From: Macrotis lagotis
Lineage: Eukaryota > Chordata > Mammalia > Peramelemorphia > Peramelidae
Reading direction: 5' to 3'
Length of the DNA: 64,000 nt
Assembly (NCBI RefSeq): GCF_037893015.1
Contig: NC_133659.1
Location: 11,777,885-11,841,884, forward strand
A program made the translations under genes and the position numbers. Numbering within the stretch: the stretch's first letter is position 1; every line of letters begins with the position of its first letter. The notes under the pieces were generated by a model that was not told the origin of the DNA, searched no databases, and saw nothing but the letters and a program-made list of their open reading frames with translations. Shown here piece by piece: positions 21,310 through 34,079 of the stretch.

Positions 21310-21468
21310 TTCTTGTTTTGGTTTTTGGGGCTTTTTTGCTAGGCAATGGGGTTAAGTGGCTTGCCCAAGGTCACAGAACATAATTATTAAGTGTCTGAGG
21401 TCAGATTTGAACTCAGGTCTCCAGACTCCAGGGCCAGTGCACTATCCACTGTGCCACCTAGCCACCCC
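21310..21468 (-). mobile_element. Marsupial SINE with 17-bp target duplication
   Basis: Full-length reverse SINE in DYNLT5 intron 3, flanked by identical 17-base copies of 'aaggacattgagctttt' at 21293-21309 and 21469-21485. The intact duplication marks a fairly recent insertion. Confidence 0.95.
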
Positions 21469-22476
21469 AAGGACATTGAGCTTTTGGGGCAGACTTCCAT
21501 GAGCAAATTTATTGCCTTTTAACTATGCAGATGAATTAAATCAAGGACAGGGAGGAGAGAGATTTAAACAACAAGTCATCAATGGAGCGTCATGGGCTCT
21601 AGGATCCATTTGGATAGTACAGATACAAATGTAAAAATGAAGCCCGTTCAGTGAGTGACTTGGTGGGTAGAGTACTGGGATGGGAGACAGGGAGCCCCAC
21701 CTTTGGGAGTCCCTTAATTTCTTTGAGCCTGATTTCTTGTCTTCTGAATAAGTAGTGGAGTCCCTTATCTAAAGGCACAAAAAAAAAAAGGCAAGATTTA
21801 AACTCAGGTCCTCTAAGTCCTAATTCAACTCCCCATTATACCAAGATCTCTTCAGCTCTAAAATCTAGGGACCTATGATATCTTGATACAGGAGATCCAG
21901 ACCTTGTCATTTGTTTAAAGAATGTTGCTTTCTGATATTCCTATGAAATACCTCTTCTGGTCTACAAATGGTCTTTACCTCATAGGGAGATAGGACTATA
22001 ATGAATGTAATGGGCTTCTTGAGAGCTTTTTATCTCCAGAGTTTGTTCAGGTTTGCTTTGGGGTCTTTGCAAATCCTAAGAGGAAGAAAATAAATAGCTG
22101 TCCTATCTGGCATATTGATTTGTATCATGAATACTTTTTTTTGGAGTGAACCTTGGAACCCATATTTGGGGAAGACCTTAGATATGAGCTATAGTTAAGC
22201 TTAATTTTAGAGATTTCCCTGAAGTTTTATTTTAGACTGAAGACAGAGCCAGAGGCCTTCTTTGGGATCAATGCCAAACCCCCAAAATAGTTTTGAGTCC
22301 ACATGAGCCCAGAGGCACTTGCTGAGGTTACTAAGGCATTGTGGTACATCTAGATTGAGAGGATTGGACGAGAGAACCCCAGGAGCTCTCAACCTTTGAC
22401 CTATGAACCTTTAAGTAATTTTTAAATTTTATTGATATAATCGACATAATTGATTTCCTTTGTAATCCTATTTTAT

Positions 22477-22603
22477 ATGTATTTTATTTTATACATTTAA
22501 ATGTATTTTATTGTATTTAATACAGTTAAACTATATTAAATGTATGTAGAATATAAATATATTTAAAAGTATATAACAAAAAAATGTATAAAATAAAATA
22601 CAT
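22477..22603. repeat. 22-bp perfect inverted repeat, 83-bp loop, AT-rich
   Basis: Arms 22477-22498 and 22582-22603 are exact reverse complements built on 'tattttattttata'. It lies in DYNLT5 intron 3. Confidence 0.85.
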
Positions 22604-23253
22604 TTAAAAGCATTTATTTCTTAAGCCACTATTGACATGCTTTTTTTTGAAGGTCTATATCCAATCAAATGACTTTGTTAGGAAAAAAAAAGTCTATTTT
22701 GTTTATATACGTACCTTATTTTATATATTTAAAAACATTCTTCTGAGAGGGCATCCTTAGGTTTTATAGCCTGGCAAGGGGCCCATGATACACAAAAAGA
22801 TGAACTTTTACTCTAATATTTCATCTGCCTCTAACAGTTAATAAATGCTCATTGACTTGTACTTAAATTAATTAATTCCAAAGTCAAGTTTTGAGTTACT
22901 TCCTCTAGGTCCTTGGCAGGATTTGTTCTCTTTCTCTGGGTATTCTTTTCCCTGGGGAAGAGTGAAATGAAATTCTAAACCTTCTAGGATTGGCTCCAAA
23001 AAAGGGCACACTATAGGATTATAGATTTAGAGGGAAAAGGTGGTCATTTGTAGCCAGTTTGCCATGCATCTGGATTTAGAATTATTCTTGGGGGAAAGGT
23101 CATTTTAAGTATCTCACAGACCCACTTTGAATAATTTCACATTGTCTCTGGGGTAGATAACATGGTGAATAAAAACTCAAATAATAGCTCAAATAGAAAT
23201 TCAAAAATAAAGTTAGGGATCCAAATTGGCAGAAGGAGGATGGTGAAGCATAC

Positions 23254-23345
23254 CTAGCTGATAGGTGTTTTCCATCAGAACTGCAGGGCGGGAAGCTTCA
23301 TCATGGTGGCTAGGCTCATCCACAAAAGACACGGTACTCACTGAA
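23254..23345 (-). CDS. DYNLT5: DYNLT5 (TCTEX1D1), coding exon 2
   Basis: 92-bp exon encoding residues 39-68 ([20 protein letters not shown], then [10 protein letters not shown]), with split codons D38 and G69 at its ends. Acceptor 'tgttcttag', donor 'CAGCTAG|gtatgc'. The end 'MENTYQLG' is a strong family match to human DYNLT5. The Ser/His/Asp-rich first half is probably a disordered linker before the dynein-light-chain fold. Confidence 0.9.
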
Positions 23346-23559
23346 CTAAGAACAATGATACAAGAGAAGTTTCTCTTATTAACCCAACAGAAGAAAGCAT
23401 TTCCAAACGTGTCAAAGATCCCATTTTTGCTGAGAAAATTCTAAGCAAAAAGAACTCATGTTTCATCTATCCTAGACCTTTCCTCACCAAAACTCAAGTC
23501 TGACTTGCAATGATTCATTCCATTTGCCATGATATGATAAGGACCATAAGCCCCTCTTT

Positions 23560-23670
23560 AGGGATTTTTCCCCTATTAGAATATGAGTTCCTTGAAAACA
23601 GAAACAATTTCAATGTTTATTTATAAGCACAATGCTCTACATACAGGAAACGTTTAATAAATCTTTTTCT
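23560..23670 (+). mobile_element. L2 LINE 3' tail
   Basis: 'agaatatgagttccttgaaa' followed by 'gtttaataaatct' is the typical L2 3' end. It lies in DYNLT5 intron 1-2. Confidence 0.55.
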
Positions 23671-24974
23671 GTTCCACCTGTATATTGTTTCATCATTCAC
23701 TGTGAAAAAAAGATGGTAGTAAAGGAAGTCATCAGAGAAATATCTAATGGAAAAAGAAGATGGATTGGTCATGTGCAGAGCAAGAGATAACTCTTGGAAA
23801 GTCCATGTAATGTAATTGAATATCAGGAGAGACTGAGGAAGGTTCCTTGCATATTGTAGTGAATACATGGGAGGGCCCAAGTGAGATCTGCCCAGAGTGG
23901 GCAGGCATGAGTGGTTTGTGATTCACATCCTTGGAGGGCCCATCTACACTGATGAGGCTGCAATCTACTGTATTATTTACAGAAAAAGGGGTTAATAGGT
24001 ACAACTTGGTTCTGCAGAAGACATTAAAGGTCCTTTGAGATCATCAATAGCATTAGGAGATATAACTGGAGTCAAGAATAGCTCAGAACCATCACCTGGG
24101 GAACAGGGGAGGAATTAAAATTATTAAAACAAATCCTTTGTAAAAACTCTTCGGTGCTGAAAGAAGAGTAGAAATACCCCCCAATAAGAAGCCATAATTC
24201 AACCTAAATCCGTAACTATCCAAGACTCTTTTCACCACTTGGGCCATTTAGTTGGGCAAGTGAGGCAATATGAGTACACCCAGGTGGTGACCTGAAGGAA
24301 AAATTTAAAGATGGGGGTCTTGAGTGGGTTTCCAAGCCCCGCCCCAGTTCAGGTAAGCCTCAACAGACACCGCTTCATGGGTAGCCTCCAAATGGGCCCC
24401 GCTGACCTTGCTCCATCTGTGAGGTAAGCTAGGGTGTCACTTCAAAGGGGTGGTGACATAATAGAATGGGGGGATGGAAAAAGGACTTTTCAAGATTGGT
24501 AAGGTTTGTGTTTTCATTAAATAGGAGGTAGGATTATTATTCTTTGTTATACTCATGGGCATATGGCCTTAGGGATTTGCTCTTTATTTTTATGTATTGA
24601 ATAAGCTGAATTTTAATAAACTCTTAAAAAATATTAGATAAACACACATAAGATCTAACATTATCTATGTTTTATTGAATTTTTAGTTATTTTGTTAAAC
24701 ATTTTCCAATTACATTTTAATTTGGTTTAGACCACACTAAAGCATCTATATCACACCATTAAAAATTGCATCTGACAAAAGCAAATTAAATAAAATTAAA
24801 ATGAAAGTCCCTATTTGTATAGTACCCCAAGAACAAGAATCAAGATATATAGACATTTGTACAATAAATAATATCATTATATTTAGTAAGTCACTATGAT
24901 CCAAGAGCTGAAATTAATATTTGTTAAAAGAATTCTTAATTACTTTAGTTTTCCCCTTTAAAAATATTTCACAA

Positions 24975-25090
24975 ACTGGGGGCAACCAAGTGGCACAGTG
25001 GAAAGATCACTGGTCTTGGCATTCAGGAGTATCTGAGTTCAAATCCAGTTTCAGATCCTTATGCTTACTAGCTTTGCCCTTTACAAACTG
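24975..25090 (+). mobile_element. Marsupial SINE fragment
   Basis: 'ggcaaccaagtggcacagtg', then 'gagttcaaatccagtttcag'. It runs into TTTAAATT-rich sequence to about 25190. Confidence 0.65.
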
Positions 25091-26120
25091 ATTTAAACTC
25101 AAGATAATTTAATTTTAATTTAAATTAAATTAAAAAATTTTAAAAATTAAATTAAATAAAAAAATTAATTTAAATTCAAGATAAAAGGAATTAATTTTAT
25201 TGTATTAAATGAGACTTATTTAAGAGCTTCTTAGAGCTGTACTGATTGCCTGGAATCTTCTCCACACTTCACATTGAAGATGAATATATTAGAAATGCTA
25301 TGGATCTATGTCATGTTCTAAGTACTTGTCAAGATTTTCTTATGAATATTTTGTGTTTTAAGCATGTCTTTTATATTGTAGGAAATAAATGGCCATCCTA
25401 GACTGAAAGAAAAAGATCTATGTACTGACCTTTTAAAAAAACATTTTCAATTCACGGAGTAAAACAAGAATTTTCATAATATGGTACAATAAAAAAGATG
25501 ATTGCCCATGAAATTGCAAGACTATTATGTACATGTGATATATATCTAACTCTACATACCAATATACACAATCTATTAACAATTAGTAAAGATATATTAA
25601 GCATATTGGACACTGGTAGTCACCAGACAAAGACAAAAGCAAAACAATTCCTGCCTTCACATCTCTACCTACACATACATACATACACACAACACCCATG
25701 TAAATAACAACATAATATACTATATAATATGGCCACACACATGCATTTCCATCTACACCTATCCATAAATATATCACACAATGCAATGTGATAATGCACA
25801 TTCCCTTATAACATTTAAAACCTACTACAGTGGAAGTAAACTGGCTTCTAATTCTGTCCCTTTTAATTACTACTGGAATGATCTTGGGCAAATAATCTAA
25901 TTTCAGGCCTCAGATGGGTAGTTGCTCAATGACTTATGAGGTCACTTCCAGAGCCACCTCTATGATCCTTTGACTTACCCTGAACAGTCATTTTTTTCCC
26001 ATTCCTGGATCAGAATAATTGGCTCCCAAGACAGATATGTGTATATGCGGGCATTCACTAAACTTTAATTTCTCCATGTGCAACTAACAAAAAATAAAAT
26101 ATCGGACATAGTTACTTAAA
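25091..26120. other. DYNLT5 intron, AT-rich, no gene seen
   Basis: Contains simple A+T sequence and short CATA/CACA runs at 25670-25760. No exon was recognised. Confidence 0.4.
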
Positions 26121-26129
26121 GAGAATAAA

Positions 26130-26910
26130 GGTGGTGATGTGGAATAGGGGGCTTGAGGGATGGATTAGGAGGCAGAAGGGTTTAAACCCAAGCCCTGCCG
26201 TTAAGTACTCAGGTGACTGAGTAAGTCACCTCACATTCTAGGCCTTAATTTTCTCATTTGTAAAAAGAGGGGGATTGATCTAAGTGACCTCTGCTCCAGA
26301 GTTATCACCCTATGGATTCACCTCCTCACTCTGTCAACTTGGAACTGAGGAACCTTGGGCAAGTCTTGCTACCCACTCTGGGCATTAGTTTCCTCATTTG
26401 TAAACTAAAGAGGTGAGACTTGGAGATCTTAAAGTTCCTTCTGGTACTAAATTGAGACACCTACCTCCTTTTGTTTGAGGGCGATTCTAATTGTTAAGAA
26501 GTCTTCCAGGGTCCCTGAGCTGTTGCTGCCATTCCCTCAAAGGCTGCCATCTATTCTGTATAGATCCTATATATATTGATGTATCTGCATTTTTGAGCCC
26601 CCCACTGTAAGCTCCTTGAGAGAAGGAGTGGTTTTGGCTTTCTCTTTGAACTTCCAGATCCATATCTATTTTTTGTAAAGGCAGCTAATTAGAAAGACCT
26701 GGGTTCTAATCCTGCTTCATATACTCATTAACTATGTGATCTTGGGCAAACTACTCCTTACCCTTGAGCTTCAGTCTCATCTGTAAAATGGAGATAATTA
26801 ATATCCTACCCAGCTTCACTGTTGTGGAGATCAAGCAAGGTAATCTTTGTAAAATACTTTGCCAAACTTAAAACAAAGGTATAGAAATGTTGGCTATGAT
26901 CATACTGGCT
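26130..26910 (+). mobile_element. Three MIR/Ther-like SINE copies in a row
   Basis: 26130-26330, 26330-26450 and 26670-26910 each show forward SINE blocks such as 'tttcctcatttgtaaa' and 'gttctaatcctgcttcat'. Confidence 0.6.
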
Positions 26911-28109
26911 GAAGTTTGAATAATACCAGCTGATTGCCTTCCTAGAAGCCTTCTTCTGCCATTGACTAGCTCTTTCCAGCCTTGAAGACTTTGGGCAAGG
27001 GTTTCAGCTACCAGAGAGATGCTGCCACCCAGTGGACTCACCTTCTAAAGTCATCCCAACTCCACAGGGAAAATGAGATCTGACCATCTAGGAGGAGTAG
27101 CTGGGCACTCCTGGAGAGAGTGAGAAGGCTTTGAATTTCTTTTTGGCAAACTTGAGCAACAAAGAACTTTCTGGTCTATTATTTACAATTCTGATGAAGA
27201 ACAAATCTATCCCTAACTATAAATTCAATGTAATGCTCAAGAATTCATTCCTGATTTCACCCCAATTGCTAATGCTCTCCTCCCTAAAATCTTCTGTTTA
27301 TTTCATATTTATTTATTTTTATATTTTATATATATAATGCTCCTTAGCACTCCTGAAAACTCTCAAAGCTGTGAAGTTACAGTTGACTTTCTGATCTGTT
27401 TTGCTGGAGGGAGTTACCACAGTAGGGAGTTCCCCACAATGAAGCACAAATAGTGTACTTCCTTTTCAAGATGTAAAGGAAACTCAGAAGAGATGATATG
27501 TGAAAATTAGAGAGCGCTAAAAATGTCTATTGCTTTCATGTCATAGTTATGGCAATTCCCTCCAAATAGGATGTCTACAGGTCTTAGGGCGACTTTAAAA
27601 AACTTTAAGTAATAGATACAAGTAGTCCAATAAGCCCTTTTTAAGTGTTTTTCTGACCAACTTGGTTCCAAGCCTTCTTGCCTTCTTCAACAGCAAAATG
27701 TTAGGAGTCCCTTGTCATTCCCTTTGGGATTCAATTTCACTTTCCCAGTGGCATTAGGGTTGATAGCTAGCATGTGGTCAAAGATAGAATTTGAACCAAG
27801 ACTATTGCAAATTTTAAGGTATCTTCATGCTCTACTCCCTCTCAAGGTAGGTAATAATCATTTCTATCTTATGAATGACTAACGGTAAGACAAGTTGGAT
27901 TCATACAATAGGAAAAAAACATAGGGAGTGATCATATCCAGGTTATTGGAAGGAGTACTTCTTTTTGAGTTCTGGTTCCTTGATAGAAATCTCACCTCTA
28001 ATATTTGATACATTTGTTATCTGGGTCCTGTCCCTTCATTTCCCTTGGTCTCATTTGGGCTTCATGGTCTATTAATTCCCTTCCACATCTAAGACAGAGT
28101 AGAGAAGTT

Positions 28110-28260
28110 CACAACCTACTCTAGTCAGGCACCATGTTACCCATTGGGCATACAAAGAAAGGCAGACCATAGTCTCTGCCCTCAAGTAGCTCCTATTTGA
28201 ATAGGGAGACAACATGCCAACAGCTAAGTATAAACAAGATATAAAGGATGTCCCCCAAAT
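28110..28260 (+). mobile_element. Ther-2/MIR-like repeat fragment
   Basis: 'gggcatacaaagaaaggcag' and 'ctctgccctcaagtagctc'. Confidence 0.5.
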
Positions 28261-28759
28261 CAGTACAATTTTCAAATTTTAAATCTAAAAATTATGCCAA
28301 GACTTTATTGGAAACCATCTCAAAGTGATAATACCATGATCTTAATTTCATTCTTAATTTATCTGAAACCTAAGGCGTCTGCTTCACCCTGTCATTCAGC
28401 TTCTGGGCTAGGTGTTGGCAGAGGGCAGAAGACCAACTTGGAGGGGCCACACTTTCTTTTTGCTCCTTCTGTGACATTCTTGGACTATCCTTCTGGTCTG
28501 GGGCCAGGCTCATTTACAACCATTCACCTCTAGCCTAACCTTGTGGTAAACTCAGAGTTGGCAAACCCAGCAGGCACTCCCTCCCCTCCCTTCTCCAGAT
28601 TCATCTTGGGTTACTCGAGGAAGGTAATTAATCTCTTTTAGATTCCATTCAAGAATGACAGCACCATGGACAGTTCTGGCAGTGTGGGACCTGAGATTGA
28701 ACCAACTCTCATCTCCTGCTCCTCTAGTTGGGGTAGGGAAGGAATGGGGCAGCCTGGTT

Positions 28760-28970
28760 AACAACAACGATGATGACAGTAAGCATTTCCATAGTATTTG
28801 CATGTTGGTGAATATTAGCTACTTTAATCCTCACAGCAACTCTGGAGAATTCCTCACTTTCAGATGAGGAAACCAAGGTCCAGAAAGGTTGTGGTTTTCT
28901 CACTGTCACCCAGCTAGCAAGTGACAGAGCAGGCATGCTAGCATAGGTCCTTTGACTCTTAAGTCTTTTA
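28760..28970 (-). mobile_element. Ther/CORE-SINE, reverse
   Basis: 'aatcctcacagcaactctgg', 'gatgaggaaaccaaggtcc' and 'acccagctagcaagtgacag'. Confidence 0.6.
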
Positions 28971-29436
28971 TTCTTTTCTCCACATGCCATGCTACCTCCC
29001 AATTTTTAAATAACCAGTTTGTAATAAATACACTTCATGCTGAAAATGTATTAAACCCAAAGGAATTTTCCTTTGAATCTGAAGGCATTTAGGGTTCTTT
29101 GATTTTTCACCGAAACATCTCTATGAACATCAGTTACAACAATTGTATTTTTATCAAGCACAGTCATTTGAAAATAGGGTTTCTCTTGGACTGTAAGAAC
29201 CCTATGGGAAATCCTGGAAGCTACTTTCCAGGGTCATGCACTTTAGCAGATGCTTTACTTGTCCTTTGTCTTTCTTATGAGATCAGTAGATCCCTTTGCC
29301 CCAAATTGCAGGTATCCCTGGAGTCTTAGGGTTGCATGGATTTTGTGTAAAAGAATTCTCAGGGCATTTGCATTCCTAATTAGGGATCTTTCTTCTCTAC
29401 TTCCTTTGCTAGAGGCATCCCCTCAGAATAGTTGGA

Positions 29437-29530
29437 TTGGTTCTTGTCCTTCATTCTCAAAGAGGACCAAAATGATATCAGTTATGTTAGAATCAAATGG
29501 CAGTGTGTTGGACTGTGGCTGATTAGACCA
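29437..29530 (-). mobile_element. RTE-tailed SINE fragment, reverse
   Basis: 'cttgtccttcattctcaaag', then 'aggaccaaaatgatatcag'. Confidence 0.55.
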
Positions 29531-29859
29531 AAAGAGCTCAGAATATTCTATTGTAGGAAATAATTCATGTGAACACTTGAGGGGTGGATTCTCTCAATTT
29601 ATGCATCTCATGCTTCTTTTGATCTACTACAATTCTGCTTTGTTCATAGAGTGCAGAACCTTCTGGAGGGCCCTCATCAGATAACTGTCAGATTAAAGTA
29701 CATTTGAGAAACATTGAACAAAATAAATCAAAACCCAATAGAACATAGATAATGCTATTATGTGGTTTTCTAAGTCATTATGTGGCCAATGAGAGTGGGT
29801 GGGGAGGCATCTTTCCATTTGAGTGCAATTTCACTGATCTCTACTGCATCACTGCCAAA

Positions 29860-30060
29860 GTACTTTTCCTAAAGTTTGATTTTAACCATGTAATTCCTCT
29901 CCTTAAGAAGCTTCTGTGGTTCCCTTTTGCTTTCTAGGATAAGATAACTCTTTAGTTAAGCATTTCCCTAAGTCCTACCTTCCCTAAAGGATTGCTTTCA
30001 TAATCCCACTAAATCTTAACCCCATTTTTCAATACTTGGCATGATCCACCTATGGAAGGA
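29860..30060 (+). mobile_element. L2 LINE fragment
   Basis: 'ccatgtaattcctctcctta' and 'tgctttctaggataaga' match the L2 3' region. It ends just before the DYNLT5 first coding exon. Confidence 0.5.
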
Positions 30061-30119
30061 AATGTATGTGATCAGAGCCCAATACTGGCAATGGAGCAAT
30101 TAAAGTCTTGGCTACTTAC

Positions 30120-30232
30120 TCTTTGGCCCGGCTGGAGATCTCCTTCATCTTGAGGCCAGGGCTGCTCACTGAGGACATGCTACCTCTTTTCTTTAGTAAT
30201 AGAGAAGCCTTGTCTTTGGTGACCTCAGACAT
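30120..30232 (-). CDS. DYNLT5: DYNLT5 (TCTEX1D1), first coding exon
   Basis: Encodes residues 1-37 (MSEVTKDKASLLLKKRGSMS, then SVSSPGLKMKEISSRAK) and ends in phase 2 at 'AAAGA|gtaagt'. ATG is 12 bases inside an exon that begins at acceptor 'cttctttag' (exon start 30244), so at least one 5' non-coding exon must lie upstream, toward higher coordinates. The basic, Ser-rich N-terminus with KKRGS fits the human protein. Total CDS 534 bases, 177 residues (human 179). Confidence 0.9.
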
Positions 30233-30309
30233 CTTGGTCAGAACCTAAAGAAGGAAAATTGGCACATAGTATGTGAGAAATATGAAAACTGGTGAGTTTT
30301 AAGCTCAGG

Positions 30310-30480
30310 GGTGTTGGTAGTAGTGGTAGCAATGATAACTGACATTTCTATGGTGCTTTAATATATTATTTTATATGATTTTTGCAATAACCCATTCTAC
30401 AAGTGGGGAAACTGAGGTTGAGAGATAGTAAGTGACTTGCCCAAAGTTGCACAGTTAGTAAGAGTCTGAGGCCAGAAGGT
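30310..30480 (-). mobile_element. Ther/CORE-SINE, reverse
   Basis: 'ggggaaactgaggttgagag' and 'agtgacttgcccaaagttgc'. Just upstream of the first coding exon of DYNLT5. Confidence 0.6.
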
Positions 30481-30679
30481 AGTTCATTAACATCCATGTA
30501 ACCTCTCTACACAATAAACATCAGAAATTCTTGTTGAATTTCTTGATAAAATAGAAACTTTGTCTATTTTTTGGGGGGGGGAGTGAGGCAATTGGGATTA
30601 AGTGATTTACCCAGGGTTTCATTCTACATTCCTGTTCTCTAGGATTCAATCAATTTGACTTTCTCTCTGTTCTTTTAGA

Positions 30680-31340
30680 TAACTCTCTTATCTCTCTTGT
30701 CTGTACCTTTGCCCTGGCTCTCTCCCCACAACTGGAGTGCATTCCTTCCTCCCTTTTAACTCATGGAATCCCTCTCTTCCTTCAAGCTAAGCTTGAGTAC
30801 TACATGAACCCCCTTTCCAACAAATGTTAGCATGTCCCCCACTTCTATTGAACTACCTTGCATTTATTCCATTTATGTCTCTTCAGCACCTGCTTATGTT
30901 GGTCCTTCTCATCTCCTCTCTCTAGAATGTAAGCTTCCTGTGGATTAGAATTGTTTCATGGTTTTGTACTTGTAACTTCAGGGTCTGGAATGTAGTGGGA
31001 CTTAGATACCTGTGAATTGATCTATAGATCATATTCCAAGCTAGAGAATCAGAGAGTTGGAAATCCAACTTGTATGGGAGCCAGAATCCCCCCTCCCCAG
31101 CCCTTCTCTACCATTTCTGAAAAGTAGCTTATCAGGTCTCTGCTGGAACCTCCTGACTCCTCTCCCCAGAGAGTATGCTCACTGGAAACCTGACTCAACC
31201 CAACTATCTGGAAATTTCTTCTTTCTCCCCTTTAGCTTTGTAGATCTCCTTGTATGGTTTTCTTCATTCAGAATGTAGACTCTTTGAGGGCAGCGATTGT
31301 CTTCTTGTGCATCCCAGAATTTAGTATAGGGCTTGGCTCA
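30680..31340 (+). mobile_element. L2 LINE 3' region, one or two fragments
   Basis: 30680-31000 reads 'ggagtgcattccttcctccc' to 'gaatgtaagcttcctgtgga'. 31250-31340 repeats the tail 'gaatgtagactctttgaggg'. Confidence 0.55.
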
Positions 31341-31354
31341 TCTAAGCACCTCCT

Positions 31355-31820
31355 CAGTTCTCTCCCTTTCAATCGGTTTCTGTTCTGTCTCTGTCTCTGT
31401 TTCTCTTTCTCTCTTCTCCCTACCTCTAGGGATCTGAAATTGTTACCTTCCAAGGCAGTCTAGCCTGCTTTTAGATAGTTCTAATTTTTAAGGAGTCACC
31501 CTTGTCACAACTAATGAAGCCTAAATCTGCTTCTCTTCTTCCCACTACTATTATGTCTCTGGTTCTGCCTTTGAGGCATAAGCAGATTAAGTCTGAGTTC
31601 CCTTCCAAATGGCATCCCTTCAAAAACTTGAAGACTTGAAGTCTTCTTTTTCTCAGTCATCTCAGTTGTGCCTGATTCTTCATAGCACCATTTGGAGTTT
31701 TCTTGGCAAAGATACCGGAGTAGTTTATTTTTTTCCTTCTTCAGCTCATTTTGCAGATCCCTAATTCCTCAAATTTATCCTGGAATGGCATGAACTTGGG
31801 GATCTGGTTGTCCTCTGGAT
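31355..31820 (-). mobile_element. CR1/L3 LINE 3' region, reverse, interrupted by an RTE-type SINE
   Basis: Antisense CR1/L3 blocks are 'gcctaaatctgcttctc', 'ccaaatggcatcccttc' and, after the SINE (about 31650-31760), 'ctaattcctcaaatttatcc' and 'gttgtcctctggatattttc'. It shares a CT-rich insertion with the copy at 34080. Confidence 0.6.
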
Positions 31821-32269
31821 ATTTTCCAGTTTAGGTTTTTTTTATTTAAAGATATTTTAAAATTATTTCCTTGTAATAGAAAAAATCACTTCTCAGAAGG
31901 AAAATGTGTATTTATGAACATGATTAAATAGGATTTAAGAAACTGAGTATATTCTAAAGTTATGAGATTTAAAAGCTTTAAGGGACCTTAGAGAAATATA
32001 TCTAGAAAGTAAGACATAGAGAGGTCTATTTCTGAATGATAGGATCAGGATTAGAACTCAGATCTCTGAATTCTAAGTTCTATGTTCTTTCTATTTCTCC
32101 ACACCAAAAGAGTGAAAAAATGAGAAAGTATTTGGGAGGTTGTGCACTCTGTGCCAAATACTTGGCAAACCTGGCAAGTGAGCTTCCTTGGCTGGTCTTC
32201 AAGGAGAGGTAGCCATGAATAGTGGGGAACACCAATTCAAAAAGTCTGACTTCAAATTCTGACTAGATT

Positions 32270-32505
32270 ATTTATCTACCTATTTATTTATTTATTTGTT
32301 TGTTTATTCATTCATTCATTCATTTATTCATTTATTTATTTATTTATTTATGTTTATTTTTATTTTTTTGCAGGGCAATGGGGTTAAGTGGCTTGCCCAA
32401 GGCCACACAGCTAGGTAATTATTAAGTTTCTGAGGCCGGATTTGAACTCAGGCACTCCTGACTCCAGGGCCAGTGCTCTATCCACTGTGCCACCCAGTCG
32501 CCCCT
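32270..32505. mobile_element. (TATT)n tract followed by reverse marsupial SINE
   Basis: 32270-32360 is a tetranucleotide run (TATT, TTTG and TTCA units). 32361-32505 is a near full-length reverse SINE ending 'ccacccagtcgcccc'. The run is probably the expanded SINE poly(A) tail. Confidence 0.8.
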
Positions 32506-33079
32506 TAAATTATTTATTTGCTGTGTGAGCTTTGACCATGAACCTGGACTTGTGACTCTAGGCAGGGTAATCTCTCCAATAGGCAATCGTTCTGACACTC
32601 AAGCTTCCTCCCCTGTAAAATGGAAATAATAATTATTTTAACTACTTCCTCAATTTGTTTAAGAAAAGTGCTTTGTGGATGTCAAGCTTTAACAATGTGA
32701 GTGACATAAAATTCATGGAATTATTCCGGCTCTATCAAATTAAAATACTTTAAAAGTTAAAAATAGAATTGGCACCCCTCAACTCTTCTCAAGAGATAAG
32801 AGATAAAGATGATAAGTTTCTGTCTAGTAACTTTTTAGCTAATTATAATAGTGAATACTTATATGGTGTATTGTATTCATCCCTATAGGCCTCAGTTTCC
32901 TAATCTGTAAATTGAGAGAGTTAAACTAAATGATTTCTAAGGTTCCTTCTAGCTATTAATCTTTAATCTCATGATTTTATCTGATCCTTATAACTATTCG
33001 TTGTGGGGGGTGGGGGAGGGAAGTAAGATGGGAGAAAATTGTAAAACTCAAATAATATCTTTAATAAAAATAAATTTAA

Positions 33080-33107
33080 AAACAAACAAACAAACAAACA
33101 AATAAAT
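33080..33107. repeat. (CAAA)n short repeat
   Basis: Seven CAAA-type units. Confidence 0.85.
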
Positions 33108-34079
33108 ATTTGGTAGAATTCACTTACAAAAAACCCTATTCATTGAGGTAGTTAGGACCCATATTATTAACCCTATTTTGCAATGTATGAGCAGCTGAGA
33201 CAAATAGAGGCTAAGTGATTTATTTAGGGATGCACAGCTAAGTTATAGTAAAAACAGAATTTGAATTCAAAGCTTCTGATTATGAAGCCTTGTAATCAAG
33301 CTTGATTATGGTTCTAGAACTCACTTGATTTCTGAATGGAAGAGTGTATAATAAGTCGAGTTTGTGTCTTTAATCCTCTGACTGAACCCCATAAACCCAT
33401 AACCCCAAGATATTCTCTAGAAGAGAGAAGAGTTGAACCCTTTTTGTTCTCTTTTTGGATCCTCAGTGGTGGTGGAGGACCCGACTTGAGAGTGAAAGGG
33501 ATTACTCTACTCATCATGTTACTTGGGATTCCAACATAACTAAGGAAGGACCATTAAGTTCCTTTTCCAGAACACGGGATGCAAAGGTCTTTTTTTTTTA
33601 GTGATTTTAAACAATTATACCATTTAAAATTTGTTATATGATTACAACACATTTGCTTCTTCAACAGTGTAGAACAACTGAATTTAGCACCCACTTAGCA
33701 AGAATAATTAGCTAAAATAGGAAATTCCCAGATGGCCAGAATTGTTAATAAGACCCTCTATCTGAGCCACTGTAGTAACTAATTCTGTCTCTCTCAACTC
33801 AACTTGTCTTAATTATGTCTTGGATTATTTTCACATCATGAATTGCAAAGTTGATTTGAGGTACTTGGGAACTGTTTGCTTGGAGAAACTCTCAAGTGAT
33901 TAGTGAATGGTTCTGTGAAGGTTCATCCAGCCCTGTTTTCCAGTCCCTGCAGGCAGGCCTACCTGTTAGATAGGGAATGCTAGAACACCTGGAGCATAGG
34001 AGCCCTCTACTAGGGAAAGGAGAGACCTGAGTCTCCTCTAGCTCATTACAATGCCATCTTGCCTCCTAGCAATTCACCT

